Shown piece after piece: positions 29,006 through 37,474 of a stretch of 64,000 bases of DNA; within the stretch, counting starts at the first letter, position 1, and each line of letters starts with the position of its first letter. The notes beneath the pieces are model-generated. The model saw nothing but the letters and a program-made list of their open reading frames with translations. It was not told where the DNA came from and did not search any database. Both the position numbers and the translations under genes were made by a program. This stretch comes from Hydrogenophilales bacterium 16-61-112 (lineage in GTDB: Bacteria > Pseudomonadota > Gammaproteobacteria > Burkholderiales > Thiobacillaceae), in the NCBI GenBank assembly GCA_002257045.1, contig NCHD01000008.1:1-64000 (forward strand), read 5' to 3'.

Positions 29006-31394
29006 GCAGCAGCAAGTACGCGCCACCCGTTTCAGCCTCACCGCCAATATTCTGGGCGCTGTTTTTGCGCTGATCCTGATGATCTATCTGGTGATCCTGG
29101 CCGGTCTGGGCACGTTGCTACGGGAGCATGCACAGCAGAGGCTTGAACTTGAGGCCGAGCGCGAGCGCGGCGCCATCATGGCAGTGATCCAGGACCAGGT
29201 GCTGCTGCGCGACTATCCTGCCATCGAACAATTGATCGCAACGCGCGTGAAACGCAGCCGCATTCTCGAAGCCCGTTTTGTTTCGGCTTCGTTCGCATTT
29301 GAGGCCGACGCACCCCCCGAGGCGTTGCGCCCACCTCAATGGTTTGTCCACTTGGTGGCTATCAACGCGCCGCATGCCGAGTCCGACCTGGTGCTGGGCG
29401 GCACCGTCTACGGCAAGGTGTCGGTCGTGCTCGACCCGGCGCCGGGCATCAACCTGCTGTGGTCGCTTGCGCTGCGCTTTACCTGGCTGATGGCCGGAGC
29501 GATTGCCATCGGCATGCTGTTGCTGAACAGGATGCTGGGGCGCAACCGGCGCGGCTTGCTCGCCTTGCGCCAGGCGGCGCGGGCGATCGAAAGCGGCGAT
29601 CTCGGCGCGCGTGCAAGCCTGGCGCATGGCTCGTCGCCGGAAGTGCGGGAAACCAAACTGGCGTTCAATCACATGGCCAACCACGTGAGCCAGCTGGTAA
29701 GCGCGCTGGAAAACGAACACGCCGACCTGCTGGTGGAAAAAGAGCGCTTGCGGGTGACGATCGAGTCCATCGGCGATGGCGTCATCGTCACCGATGCAAC
29801 AGGCCGGATCGAGTTTCTCAACCCCAAAGCCGAAGAACTGAGCGGTTTTAGCAGCGCCGATGCACACGGCCGGCCGGTATCCGATGTGTTGCCGCTGTTA
29901 AACGAGGACAGTGGCGCGCCGGTCACCAATCCGCTCGAAATGGCATTGCGCGGCAATAAGGTGGTCGAACTGGCCAGCCATTCGGTCATCATCCGGACGA
30001 GCGGCGCATCGCTCGCGATCAGCGACACCGCCGCGCCGATCCGCTCGCACGATGGCACGGTGCTGGGCGGCGTGCTGGTGTTTCGTGATGAAAGCGAAAT
30101 GCGCAGCCTGCTGCAGCGCCTGGCCTGGCAGGCCGAACGCGACCATCTCACCGGGCTGTGGAACCGCCGCGCCATGGAAAATCGGCTGACTACCGCCTTG
30201 CATGACGTGCAGCAGAACGCGCAGCGCACCATTTTTTGTTACATCGACCTCGACCGCTTCAAACTGGTGAACGATACCTGCGGCCACCGTGCGGGCGATG
30301 CCCTGTTGCAGCGGCTGACCGCGCTGCTGGCGCGCCGCGCCGAAAGCGAATACCACTTTTTGGCCCGTCTGGGCGGCGATGAGTTCGGCCTGCTGTTTGT
30401 CGAAACCACCCTGCCCGTCGCGCTGGAATACATTCAGGGCATGCGGGACGAAATCGACCGCTTTCGCTTCGAATGGGACGAAAAGGTGTTCCGGCTGGGC
30501 GTGAGCATCGGCGTGACCGAACTGCACCGTGGCATGGCCGACATCGGGGAAATCCTCGCGCAAGCGGATACCGCGTGTTATCACGCCAAATCGCTCGGCG
30601 GCAGCATGATTCAGGTGTACGAGAAAACCCATCCCGCGCTGCAGAAAATCAGCGACGAAATGCAGTGGGTGAGCGCGATCACCAAGGCATTCGAGGCACA
30701 CCGTTTTGTGCTGTATCGCCAGCGAAAAGTCGCCTTGTTGCCGGCGGTTGCCCTGGCGCATTACGAAATCCTGCTGCGCCTGCGCGGCGAGGACGGCGTG
30801 ATCATTTCGCCCGGCGAGTTTTTGCCCGCCGCCGAACGCTATGGCCTGGCTCCGAGTTTCGATCGCTGGGTGGTGCGCAACATCTTTGCTTATCTCGACA
30901 CCCATCCCGAAGACACCGCCTGTTATGCGCTGAACCTGTCGGGCCGCAGTCTCAGCGACCAGGGCACTGCAGACTTCGTCCTGGAAGAGCTGGATCGCTA
31001 CAGCATCGACCCCAGTCGGATCAGCTTCGAAGTCACCGAAACCGCCGCAATCGACAATCTGGATGCATGCGAGCGCCTGATCCTGACGCTGAAATCACGC
31101 GGCATCCAGTTCGCACTCGACGACTTTGGCAAAGGCCAGTCCTCGTTCGGCTACCTCAAACGTCTGCCCGCGGCCTATCTTAAGCTCGATGGCGATTTTG
31201 TCCGTGGCCTCGACCACAACCGCGAAAACATGGCCATCGTCAAAGCCATGCACACGCTGGCGCATGAACTGGGCAAGCAAACGATCGCCGAACAGGTTGA
31301 AACTGAAGCGGAACTGGCCTGCCTGAAAATGCTGGGCGTGGATTTCGTGCAGGGCTATTTGCTGCATCGGCCCGAGCCGTTGCAGCTGGATTAG
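28998..31394 (+). CDS. HAMP-PAS-GGDEF-EAL cyclic di-GMP protein
   Basis: This 798-residue membrane signalling protein is coupled to the PhnD-like gene. It has helices near 12-38 and 150-175 enclosing a periplasmic region, then HAMP (about 178-240), PAS (about 250-370), GGDEF (about 380-545) and EAL (about 555-795). GGDEF is intact (RLGGDEFGLLF). The EAL motif reads EIL (YEILLRLRGEDG) but the metal-binding Glu is kept, as are DDFGKGQSSFGYLKRL and EQVETEAEL. Activity is therefore possible in both directions. The periplasmic partner probably docks on the sensor loop. Confidence 0.93.
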   Translation: MSEQQQVRATRFSLTANILGAVFALILMIYLVILAGLGTLLREHAQQRLELEAERERGAIMAVIQDQVLLRDYPAIEQLIATRVKRSRILEARFVSASFAFEADAPPEALRPPQWFVHLVAINAPHAESDLVLGGTVYGKVSVVLDPAPGINLLWSLALRFTWLMAGAIAIGMLLLNRMLGRNRRGLLALRQAARAIESGDLGARASLAHGSSPEVRETKLAFNHMANHVSQLVSALENEHADLLVEKERLRVTIESIGDGVIVTDATGRIEFLNPKAEELSGFSSADAHGRPVSDVLPLLNEDSGAPVTNPLEMALRGNKVVELASHSVIIRTSGASLAISDTAAPIRSHDGTVLGGVLVFRDESEMRSLLQRLAWQAERDHLTGLWNRRAMENRLTTALHDVQQNAQRTIFCYIDLDRFKLVNDTCGHRAGDALLQRLTALLARRAESEYHFLARLGGDEFGLLFVETTLPVALEYIQGMRDEIDRFRFEWDEKVFRLGVSIGVTELHRGMADIGEILAQADTACYHAKSLGGSMIQVYEKTHPALQKISDEMQWVSAITKAFEAHRFVLYRQRKVALLPAVALAHYEILLRLRGEDGVIISPGEFLPAAERYGLAPSFDRWVVRNIFAYLDTHPEDTACYALNLSGRSLSDQGTADFVLEELDRYSIDPSRISFEVTETAAIDNLDACERLILTLKSRGIQFALDDFGKGQSSFGYLKRLPAAYLKLDGDFVRGLDHNRENMAIVKAMHTLAHELGKQTIAEQVETEAELACLKMLGVDFVQGYLLHRPEPLQLD

Positions 31395-31632
31395 GCGCTT
31401 GGGTGAAGGTGGCTGCGCCGGATTAGGCGTTGCGTACTGACACCTGATCTGGTTACGGATGCTTGAACTGGATAAAATCTTGCCAGTAGGCCACTCAAGC
31501 ATGCGGCGCATCGCGTCTTTCAAAACCAGCCCCCTCACTGACCCTCAAGATCGGTATTGGACGCAGCCCCCTGATGAGGGAGGAGTTGATAAGTGTCGTG
31601 CCGAGTCTCCCGTTTCTAGAGTGAAGGATTGA
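31395..31632. other. Spacer before the O-antigen-ligase-like gene
   Basis: No supported gene is seen. GGATTAGGCG occurs twice (about 31389 and 31420). An open frame of 43 codons runs from 31501 and stops exactly one codon before the ligase start, in the same frame. Its sequence (MRRIASFKTSPLTDPQDRYW) resembles nothing I know. The spacer is probably promoter and leader for the glycan cluster. Confidence 0.35.
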
Positions 31633-32841
31633 TTGAAGGTGCGTGACTTCTGGCTCAAAACACCTGCGTTTTCTATTGCAGACACATCCAAGGCGTCATT
31701 GGCGGCTTTTTTTCTGTTATTCGTTTTTGCACTCAGCCTGCCCCCAAAGTGGGCAAGCCTGCACCTTGCAGGTCTTCTGCTGGTTTTCTCGGTGGGATTG
31801 GCACGACGTTCCGATTGGCGCACGCCAGCCATGCGGACTTTCTTGTTGTGCACCGCTCTATGGCTGGTCCCCGTCCTGGTGACCGCGGGTTTGCAGCATG
31901 CGCTGGGGATCGCCTCAGCAACAGAATGGAAGGACTTGCCAGTACTCGTCTTGCGCATGCTCGGAATCGGTCTGGGCATTATTGTGCTGGTGCAGCGTGG
32001 CTTTCTGACCCTTTATTCCGCTACGTTCGCGCTGCTCTCCGCGTTATCGATCCATGTCGGTGCTGGTCTGATTGATTTGCTTGCCGAGCCGAGCGCAAGT
32101 CTGACTGCCTGGCGTGAGTTACGCATCAACGGACTGGTGTTCAATCCCAATCCCTTCGGCATGTTTATGGCCATTACGGCCATTCTCTCTGTGGGCCTCC
32201 TGCGCAACCTGTCGCACCGTCCAGTGCTTTGGGTTGCGTTGATCGCCGCGCTGCTCTGCGTTTGGGTCTCGGGATCTCGCGGTGCGATCCTTACCACCGT
32301 TGCAGGGTTTGTAGTTTTGTTCCCGCCCGATAACCGTCAACGCCTGTTTGTCTACTTTGGAAGTGGCGCGTTGATGGCCGCTGTTTATCTGTATGTCACG
32401 CTGTACTTGCCTGCACTGTACAGCGGTAGCGACAGCGAACGCATGATTGCATTCTCGTTTTCGCTGGAGAAAATTCGCATGGCACCCTGGCTTGGCTGGG
32501 GAATCGGTGCCTACGAGCATTTTCCTGATCGGGTCGGGCCAAACGCACCCCACAATATGTGGCTGGATCTGGTCGTGAGCAGTGGCCTGGTGGCGTTGCT
32601 GGGCGGTCTGCTTTCGGCTGGGTTGTTGATTGTGCGGCTTTATCGCCAAAGTCAGCCCGCTGCGCAGTTGGCTTTGGCCGTGTTTGTTGCCGCCTTGGTG
32701 GCTGGCACGCTTGAGTATTCCATTCTGGACTCGACGCATTTCAGGGGTGTCTGGGTGCTTGTCGTGGCGTTGGCGTGTTGTACGCTGAACGAACCTTGCG
32801 GCGCGCAAAATGGGGTTTCCCTTGGCGGTGAAAAGGCATGA
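31633..32841 (+). CDS. O-antigen ligase/WaaL-like membrane protein
   Basis: This multi-spanning protein of 402 residues is of the Wzy/WaaL type, which joins or ligates surface glycans on the periplasmic face. About ten hydrophobic segments are visible. The conserved large periplasmic loop follows the SGSRGA motif (VWVSGSRGAILTTVAGFVV) and contains APWLGWGIGAYEHFPDRVG and PHNMWLDLVVSSGLVALLGG with the typical HN. The start is TTG at 31633 (or GTG at 31639), preceded by AAGG. It leads a run of glycosyltransferase genes on the same strand. Whether it acts as ligase or polymerase cannot be told. Confidence 0.8.
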   Translation: MKVRDFWLKTPAFSIADTSKASLAAFFLLFVFALSLPPKWASLHLAGLLLVFSVGLARRSDWRTPAMRTFLLCTALWLVPVLVTAGLQHALGIASATEWKDLPVLVLRMLGIGLGIIVLVQRGFLTLYSATFALLSALSIHVGAGLIDLLAEPSASLTAWRELRINGLVFNPNPFGMFMAITAILSVGLLRNLSHRPVLWVALIAALLCVWVSGSRGAILTTVAGFVVLFPPDNRQRLFVYFGSGALMAAVYLYVTLYLPALYSGSDSERMIAFSFSLEKIRMAPWLGWGIGAYEHFPDRVGPNAPHNMWLDLVVSSGLVALLGGLLSAGLLIVRLYRQSQPAAQLALAVFVAALVAGTLEYSILDSTHFRGVWVLVVALACCTLNEPCGAQNGVSLGGEKA

Positions 32842-32885
32842 GCAGGCCATTATTTATGACTTTTAATCTTTAACGCTTTCAGACA

Positions 32886-33728
32886 ATGCATCCTGATAAA
32901 GACCAACCTTGGCATTGTTTTGTCATCACACTCGAACATTCGCAGGAACGTCGAAACCTCATTTCGGCTCGACTCGGTGAACTTGGTATGCCGTTCGAGT
33001 TTTACCCGGGGGTGGACGGACGAAAAGTCGATCTTCTCAGCCATCAGAACTATTCAAAATGGAAAAGAAGAATGTTTTTCGGACGCGATCTCAGCAACGG
33101 TGAGTTCGGCTGCATCCTTGCCCATCAAGCTATTTACGAACATATCGTAAAAGAAAACATCCAGACGGCGCTTATCCTGGAAGACGACGCAATCCTGTCC
33201 GACGAGCTGCCGGCGGTGGTCGGCGCGCTCACGCAACATCCGGAAAACTGGGATCTCGTCAGGTTTCTCGGCCGCGAAAAAAACTACCGGGCGTCACGCA
33301 AAATTGCACGGCTGCCGGGAACGCACAGCGATCTTGCCCGACCGCACGGCACGCCCGGCGGCGCCTATGGCTACCTCATCAGCCATCAGGCCGCCCGGCG
33401 ATTGCTGTCCATGATGGGCAAAAACTGGCTGCCGATCGATACGCTGCACGGCGTTTCATGGCTCACCAAACTCAACACGGTTTCGGTCATCCCCTCGCCT
33501 GTCCTGCCCAACGATGACGTACCTTCCTGCATCGACGAGCAGGACTCGAATTTACGGTGGGATAAATCCGTCCAGCTTTCCGGCTGGCGAAAACTGATTT
33601 ATCCCCTGACACGCGGCGCCTGGAAGACGTACAGCAATGTGTTGATAAAATACATATGGTTCAGCACGCTCAGATCAGACCGCAGGCTCGCCAGGCGGTT
33701 CGGTGCGCTCGCTCCGCCCGCCCTTTAG
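32886..33728 (+). CDS. Glycosyltransferase family 25 (LPS-type)
   Basis: This is a GT25 enzyme of 280 residues, related to LPS beta-galactosyltransferases such as LgtB/LpsA. Family text is FVITLEHSQERRNLISARL at the start, GVDGRKVDL, LSNGEFGCILAHQAIYEHIV, then the metal/nucleotide block ALILEDDAILSDEL and later GGAYGYLISHQAARRLL. It is cytoplasmic or membrane-associated. The DNA at its 5' end is AT-richer than that of its neighbours. It is the first of four consecutive glycosyltransferase genes. Confidence 0.88.
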   Translation: MHPDKDQPWHCFVITLEHSQERRNLISARLGELGMPFEFYPGVDGRKVDLLSHQNYSKWKRRMFFGRDLSNGEFGCILAHQAIYEHIVKENIQTALILEDDAILSDELPAVVGALTQHPENWDLVRFLGREKNYRASRKIARLPGTHSDLARPHGTPGGAYGYLISHQAARRLLSMMGKNWLPIDTLHGVSWLTKLNTVSVIPSPVLPNDDVPSCIDEQDSNLRWDKSVQLSGWRKLIYPLTRGAWKTYSNVLIKYIWFSTLRSDRRLARRFGALAPPAL

Positions 33729-33755
33729 ACCTTCCGGAAAACCCAGTCCCGACTC

Positions 33756-34508
33756 ATGTCACCCGTCAACATCCTTTGCCTCAAATGGGGCACCCGCTAT
33801 GGCCCGCATTACGTCAACATGCTCTATCGCGGCGTGGGCCGCAACCTGAGCCGGCCGTTCCGGTTTTTCTGCTGCACGGACGACGCCAGCGGGCTGGACG
33901 CAGGCGTGGAAATCATCCCGTTTCCGGCCAACCCGGGCGTCAAGCGCGGCTGGCCGGACATTCTGGTCAAGCTGGCGGTTCTGCAGGATGGGTTTGGCGG
34001 CTTGCAGGGGCCCACGCTGTTTCTTGATCTGGACGTGGCGATCACCGGGGCTATCGATTGCTTCTTCGATTACAAGCCAGGCGAATTCTGCATCATTCAC
34101 AATTGGGTGAACTGGCGCAAAGCCTTGATGGGCCGGCGTCCGGAGGTGGGCAATTCTTCCGTTTTCCGGTTTGAGGCCGGCCAGTCGAATGACGCCTACG
34201 AAACTTTCCTGCGCGAAATGCCCCGCGCCGAGGACCGCAAGATCTTCAACACCGAGCAGGCTTTTCTGACCTATGCCTTGGGCAATCCCCAATGGTGGCC
34301 GGATGAATGGGTCAAGAGCTACAAGTGGAATTGCCGCCCGACCTTCCCGCTCAACCTGTTCCGTGTGCCCCAACTGCCCGAGGGCTGCCGGATCCTGGTG
34401 TTCCACGGCCGTCCCGATCCGGACGAGGCAATACATGGATACCCGGGGCGCAAGCTGCACCACCGCACGCTGCCCGCGCCGTGGATCGCCGATTACTGGA
34501 AACTGTAA
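33756..34508 (+). CDS. Putative glycosyltransferase with DxD motif
   Basis: This 250-residue protein is not firmly assigned. It starts with a Rossmann-like strand (VNILCLKWGTRYGPHYVNML) and has the DxD-type block TLFLDLDVAITG near residue 92. FNTEQAFLTYAL and WPDEWVKSYKW follow, and the end reads ILVFHGRPDPDEAIHGY. The pattern is like GT8/GT32-type retaining transferases acting on surface glycans. Its stop and the next start share a base (TAATG), so it is coupled to the second GT25 gene. Confidence 0.7.
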   Translation: MSPVNILCLKWGTRYGPHYVNMLYRGVGRNLSRPFRFFCCTDDASGLDAGVEIIPFPANPGVKRGWPDILVKLAVLQDGFGGLQGPTLFLDLDVAITGAIDCFFDYKPGEFCIIHNWVNWRKALMGRRPEVGNSSVFRFEAGQSNDAYETFLREMPRAEDRKIFNTEQAFLTYALGNPQWWPDEWVKSYKWNCRPTFPLNLFRVPQLPEGCRILVFHGRPDPDEAIHGYPGRKLHHRTLPAPWIADYWKL

Positions 34509-35347
34509 TGCCGCAGCCGCAGCTCGATGCTTTCTGGGACATGGTCGACGGCGTGCTGGTGGTCAATCTCGACAACCGCCCGGATCGCTGGCAGGACCTG
34601 CAGACGGTGACCGCCGCTATCGTTCCTGCCGCCAAACTGCACCGGCTGCCTGCCACGCTGGGCGCGGCGTTGCCGGGCTTCGGCGCGCCGCCGTGGTTTC
34701 GCTCTCGCCGCCGTGACAGGACCTGGGCCGGGCGCGCCGGTTGCACGCTGTCGCACCGCGCGGCAATTGCCCACGCCAAACAGCAAGGCTGGCGCACGGT
34801 GCTGATCCTGGAAGACGACATCGAACTTGAACCGGCGCTGGCCGAGGTGCTGGCCGGCTTGCCCGCCGCCTTGCGCGGCAGCCACTGGGACGTGTGCTAC
34901 CTGGGGTATACCGACCCGGTTTCACCCTATCGAACGCTCGCCCAACTGCCGGCCGGACACAGCCTGTGCGCCGTATCCGGATGCAGCACCACCCATGCCT
35001 ACCTGTTGCGAAACAGTACCTACGACACGCTGTTGGCGCGCTTGCCCGAAGCTGCCGACATCTGGCACTGGATCAGCCGCCACCGCGCCATCGACCGCTG
35101 GTATTACCGCAATCTGGCGCGCCATTTCGATGTACTGGCGGTATCACCTGCGGTCATCAACCAGCAGGGCGGGTTCTCCGACATCACCCAGCGCCTGCAC
35201 GAAAAGGTGCACACCACGCGCGTGCCCGATGCCCGCCAGGGCCCGCTGGCTTTCCGGCTGCTGGGCACGCTGCGCTGGCTGGGCTACCGGCTGGCTGAGC
35301 CGCGCGACTGGCTGCGCGGACGCATCAAACGCGCGCGCGGATTCTGA
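34508..35347 (+). CDS. Glycosyltransferase family 25, second copy
   Basis: This is a second GT25-type protein of 279 residues. Motifs are DGVLVVNLDNRPDRWQDLQ, GRAGCTLSHRAAIAHAKQQG, TVLILEDDIELEP and CSTTHAYLLRNSTYDTLLA. It is only distantly similar to the first copy by eye and is much more GC-rich. The ATG at 34508 overlaps the stop of the previous gene. A basic C-terminal tail (LRGRIKRARGF) may contact the membrane. Confidence 0.85.
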   Translation: MPQPQLDAFWDMVDGVLVVNLDNRPDRWQDLQTVTAAIVPAAKLHRLPATLGAALPGFGAPPWFRSRRRDRTWAGRAGCTLSHRAAIAHAKQQGWRTVLILEDDIELEPALAEVLAGLPAALRGSHWDVCYLGYTDPVSPYRTLAQLPAGHSLCAVSGCSTTHAYLLRNSTYDTLLARLPEAADIWHWISRHRAIDRWYYRNLARHFDVLAVSPAVINQQGGFSDITQRLHEKVHTTRVPDARQGPLAFRLLGTLRWLGYRLAEPRDWLRGRIKRARGF

Positions 35348-35353
35348 AATCCC

Positions 35354-36424
35354 ATGAGCGATCTGCAAATATCGCCGGCACGGCTGCGCATCAAATTTCT
35401 CGGTAAATTCAAACCCGGCCTGGACGGCGATGGCTGGCTGAAATGCTTTCCCGGCCGGCAGCCGCGCTGGGGCAACTGCGACTTCATTTTCGACCGCGAC
35501 TGCCGCGACTACGACTGGCTGGTGGTCTACGACGACCTGCCCTCGGTGGCCGGCGAGCGTCACCCGCTGTGGGTGGAAGAACTGGCCTGCCCAGCGGAGA
35601 ACACCCTGCTGATCACCGTCGAGCCGTCCTCGATCAAAACCTATGGCAAAACCTACCTGCGCCAGTTCCGCTGGCTGCTGAGCACGCAGGAACCGTGGGC
35701 GACCGGCAAACACCCGGGCCTGATTTTTCAGCAGCCCGCGCTGATCTGGTTTTACGCAACCAGTTCGCCACGTGGCGACTACGACAGCCTGCTGGCGCAC
35801 GTTCCCATGGCCAAGACCGCAGACCTGTCGACGGTCTGCTCAAGCAAACGGCAGGGACACACCCTGCATCGCGCACGCTACGATTTCACTCAGGCGCTCA
35901 AGGCGAAACTGCCGTTCATGGAAATCTATGGCCACGGCGTGCGCCCGATGGTCGACAAGGCTGACGCGCTCGATCCTTACCGCTACCACCTGGCGATCGA
36001 GAACCATCTGGGTCCGCATCACTGGACGGAAAAGCTCGCCGACCCCTTCATCGGGGCCTGCATGCCGGTTTACTACGGCTGCCCGAATGCCGAGGACTAT
36101 TTCCCGCCCGAGAGTTTCATCCGCATCGACATCGCCGCTGTCGATGCCGCCGCCGAAACCATCCAGCGCGCCATCCGCGACAAGCTATGGGAAAAGAATC
36201 TGTCCGCCATTCTGGAAAGCCGCCGCCGGGTGCTGGAACAGTACGGGCCGATTGCCAACGTCGTGCGCCTGGTCAACGAACGGCATGTCGCCAGCCTCGC
36301 CTCGCCGGCATCACCGGTTTATATCCAGAGTCGCCGACGCCTGCATCGGCAATGGTTGCCGGGACTGCGCTATGGCCTGGAAAAGCTGTATGTGCGCAAC
36401 CGTCATCGCTGGGCTGGTGACTGA
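35354..36424 (+). CDS. GT10-like (fucosyltransferase family) glycosyltransferase
   Basis: This 356-residue protein has the C-terminal signature of GT10 alpha-1,3-fucosyltransferases: YRYHLAIENHLGPHHWTEKL followed by FIGACMPVYYGCPN (residues about 210-245). The acceptor-side N-terminal half (WGNCDFIFDRDCRDYDWLVV, ENTLLITVEPSSIKTYGKTY) is shared with the convergent gene at 36439-37428, so the two are paralogs. GDP-fucose or another GDP-sugar donor is expected from the family. It follows the second GT25 gene by six bases. Confidence 0.8.
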   Translation: MSDLQISPARLRIKFLGKFKPGLDGDGWLKCFPGRQPRWGNCDFIFDRDCRDYDWLVVYDDLPSVAGERHPLWVEELACPAENTLLITVEPSSIKTYGKTYLRQFRWLLSTQEPWATGKHPGLIFQQPALIWFYATSSPRGDYDSLLAHVPMAKTADLSTVCSSKRQGHTLHRARYDFTQALKAKLPFMEIYGHGVRPMVDKADALDPYRYHLAIENHLGPHHWTEKLADPFIGACMPVYYGCPNAEDYFPPESFIRIDIAAVDAAAETIQRAIRDKLWEKNLSAILESRRRVLEQYGPIANVVRLVNERHVASLASPASPVYIQSRRRLHRQWLPGLRYGLEKLYVRNRHRWAGD

Positions 36425-36438
36425 GCGGCGAACGTCGC

Positions 36439-37428
36439 TTATGCCAGAGTATGGCGCAACCTGAACCAATGGCCACGCGGAAAACGGCGGAATGCCTTGT
36501 GCGAACGAATCGTGATGTTTTTTGCAGCCCTGTCCGGCTGATAGAGTTGCTCGGCCCAATGCGCCGCCCAGGCGAAGGGGTTGTAAACGTTCAGGATGCG
36601 ATCGCGGGCTTCCGCCAGCGCAGTCTGGCGAACAGCGCTTAAAGGCTGTTCGAGCAAGCTGGCAATGCGCGCGGCAGTCGTGTCGCTATCCAGATCGTTG
36701 ATGGGCAGCAGTGCATCTCCCGGCAGGTAGTCGCCGACATTGGGGCAGCCGAGATAGACCGGATAGGCCCAGCCGAGATACGCATCGGCCAGTTTTTCGG
36801 TCCAGTAATTCGGCTGTATACCGTTTTCCAGTACCAGTTGAAATCGGTATGGCAGGATGGCATCCATTTTGTCGTCAATCGGTGTGAACCCGCGGCCAAA
36901 GTGCACCAGACGCTCACCCAGGCGCTGTTTGAGCCCGTCCAGCAGCGCCAGCCGCTGGCGCTGCCCTTCGGTCTTGCTGGCATTGGAGCAGACGACTGCA
37001 ATCCGGTTTTCCTTGTCTGGGCAGGCCAGCGCGGTCAAATGGTCGTAACCGTAGCGGTAGCTGCTGGTGCGGTGATCCAGTCCTGCGTGCCAGTTGAGCC
37101 CGAGTGCGTTCACGTGCAGATACGGATGATGTGACTCAGCGTGGCTGTCCACCACATGCCCGAACTGGCGATAGAAAGACTGGGGATACAGCTTTTTGGA
37201 CAGCGGTTCACCCGCGATGAAAAGTGTGTTTTGTGGCGCACAGGTGAAGCGATCATGGGGTCGCGCGTTGCCGAGAACCACGTAAAAATCGGCGTGCCCC
37301 CCGGGCTCGGGGTTGAAATCGAATCGGCACCGTCCCCAGCGCATGCTGCTGCTGGGTGTGAGCAACTCCATTCCACCCGGTGCGCAGTCCATGTTGACGC
37401 GAACCCGGATTTCTTCGCTGTTCGTCAT
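36439..37428 (-). CDS. GT10-like glycosyltransferase, convergent paralog
   Basis: This 329-residue protein is related to its neighbour on the opposite strand. Shared blocks are RWGRCRFDF, PQNTLFIAGEPLSKKLYPQS, and the GT10 signature YRFQLVLENGIQPNYWTEKL followed by YLGWAYPVYLGCPNVGDYL. The ATG at 37428 (MTNSEEIRVRVN) is used; an in-frame start at 37461 adds 11 unlikely residues. It lies 46 bases downstream of the phosphomannomutase gene on the same strand, so sugar-nucleotide supply and transfer may be co-expressed. Confidence 0.8.
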   Translation of the reverse strand: MTNSEEIRVRVNMDCAPGGMELLTPSSSMRWGRCRFDFNPEPGGHADFYVVLGNARPHDRFTCAPQNTLFIAGEPLSKKLYPQSFYRQFGHVVDSHAESHHPYLHVNALGLNWHAGLDHRTSSYRYGYDHLTALACPDKENRIAVVCSNASKTEGQRQRLALLDGLKQRLGERLVHFGRGFTPIDDKMDAILPYRFQLVLENGIQPNYWTEKLADAYLGWAYPVYLGCPNVGDYLPGDALLPINDLDSDTTAARIASLLEQPLSAVRQTALAEARDRILNVYNPFAWAAHWAEQLYQPDRAAKNITIRSHKAFRRFPRGHWFRLRHTLA

Positions 37429-37474
37429 GAACCCAGGTCGGCGAAAGCGTGGACTTTGCACACAGACACGAAAC

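Noticed and set aside
28998-31394. Calling the EAL domain of this protein dead because the motif reads EIL
   Set aside because: The metal-binding Glu and the DDFG and EQVE motifs are kept; EIL/EVL variants can be active.
35354-37428. The two GT10-like genes as an inverted duplication at DNA level
   Set aside because: The proteins share motifs, but the DNA is not visibly similar over long stretches, so this is an old paralogy.
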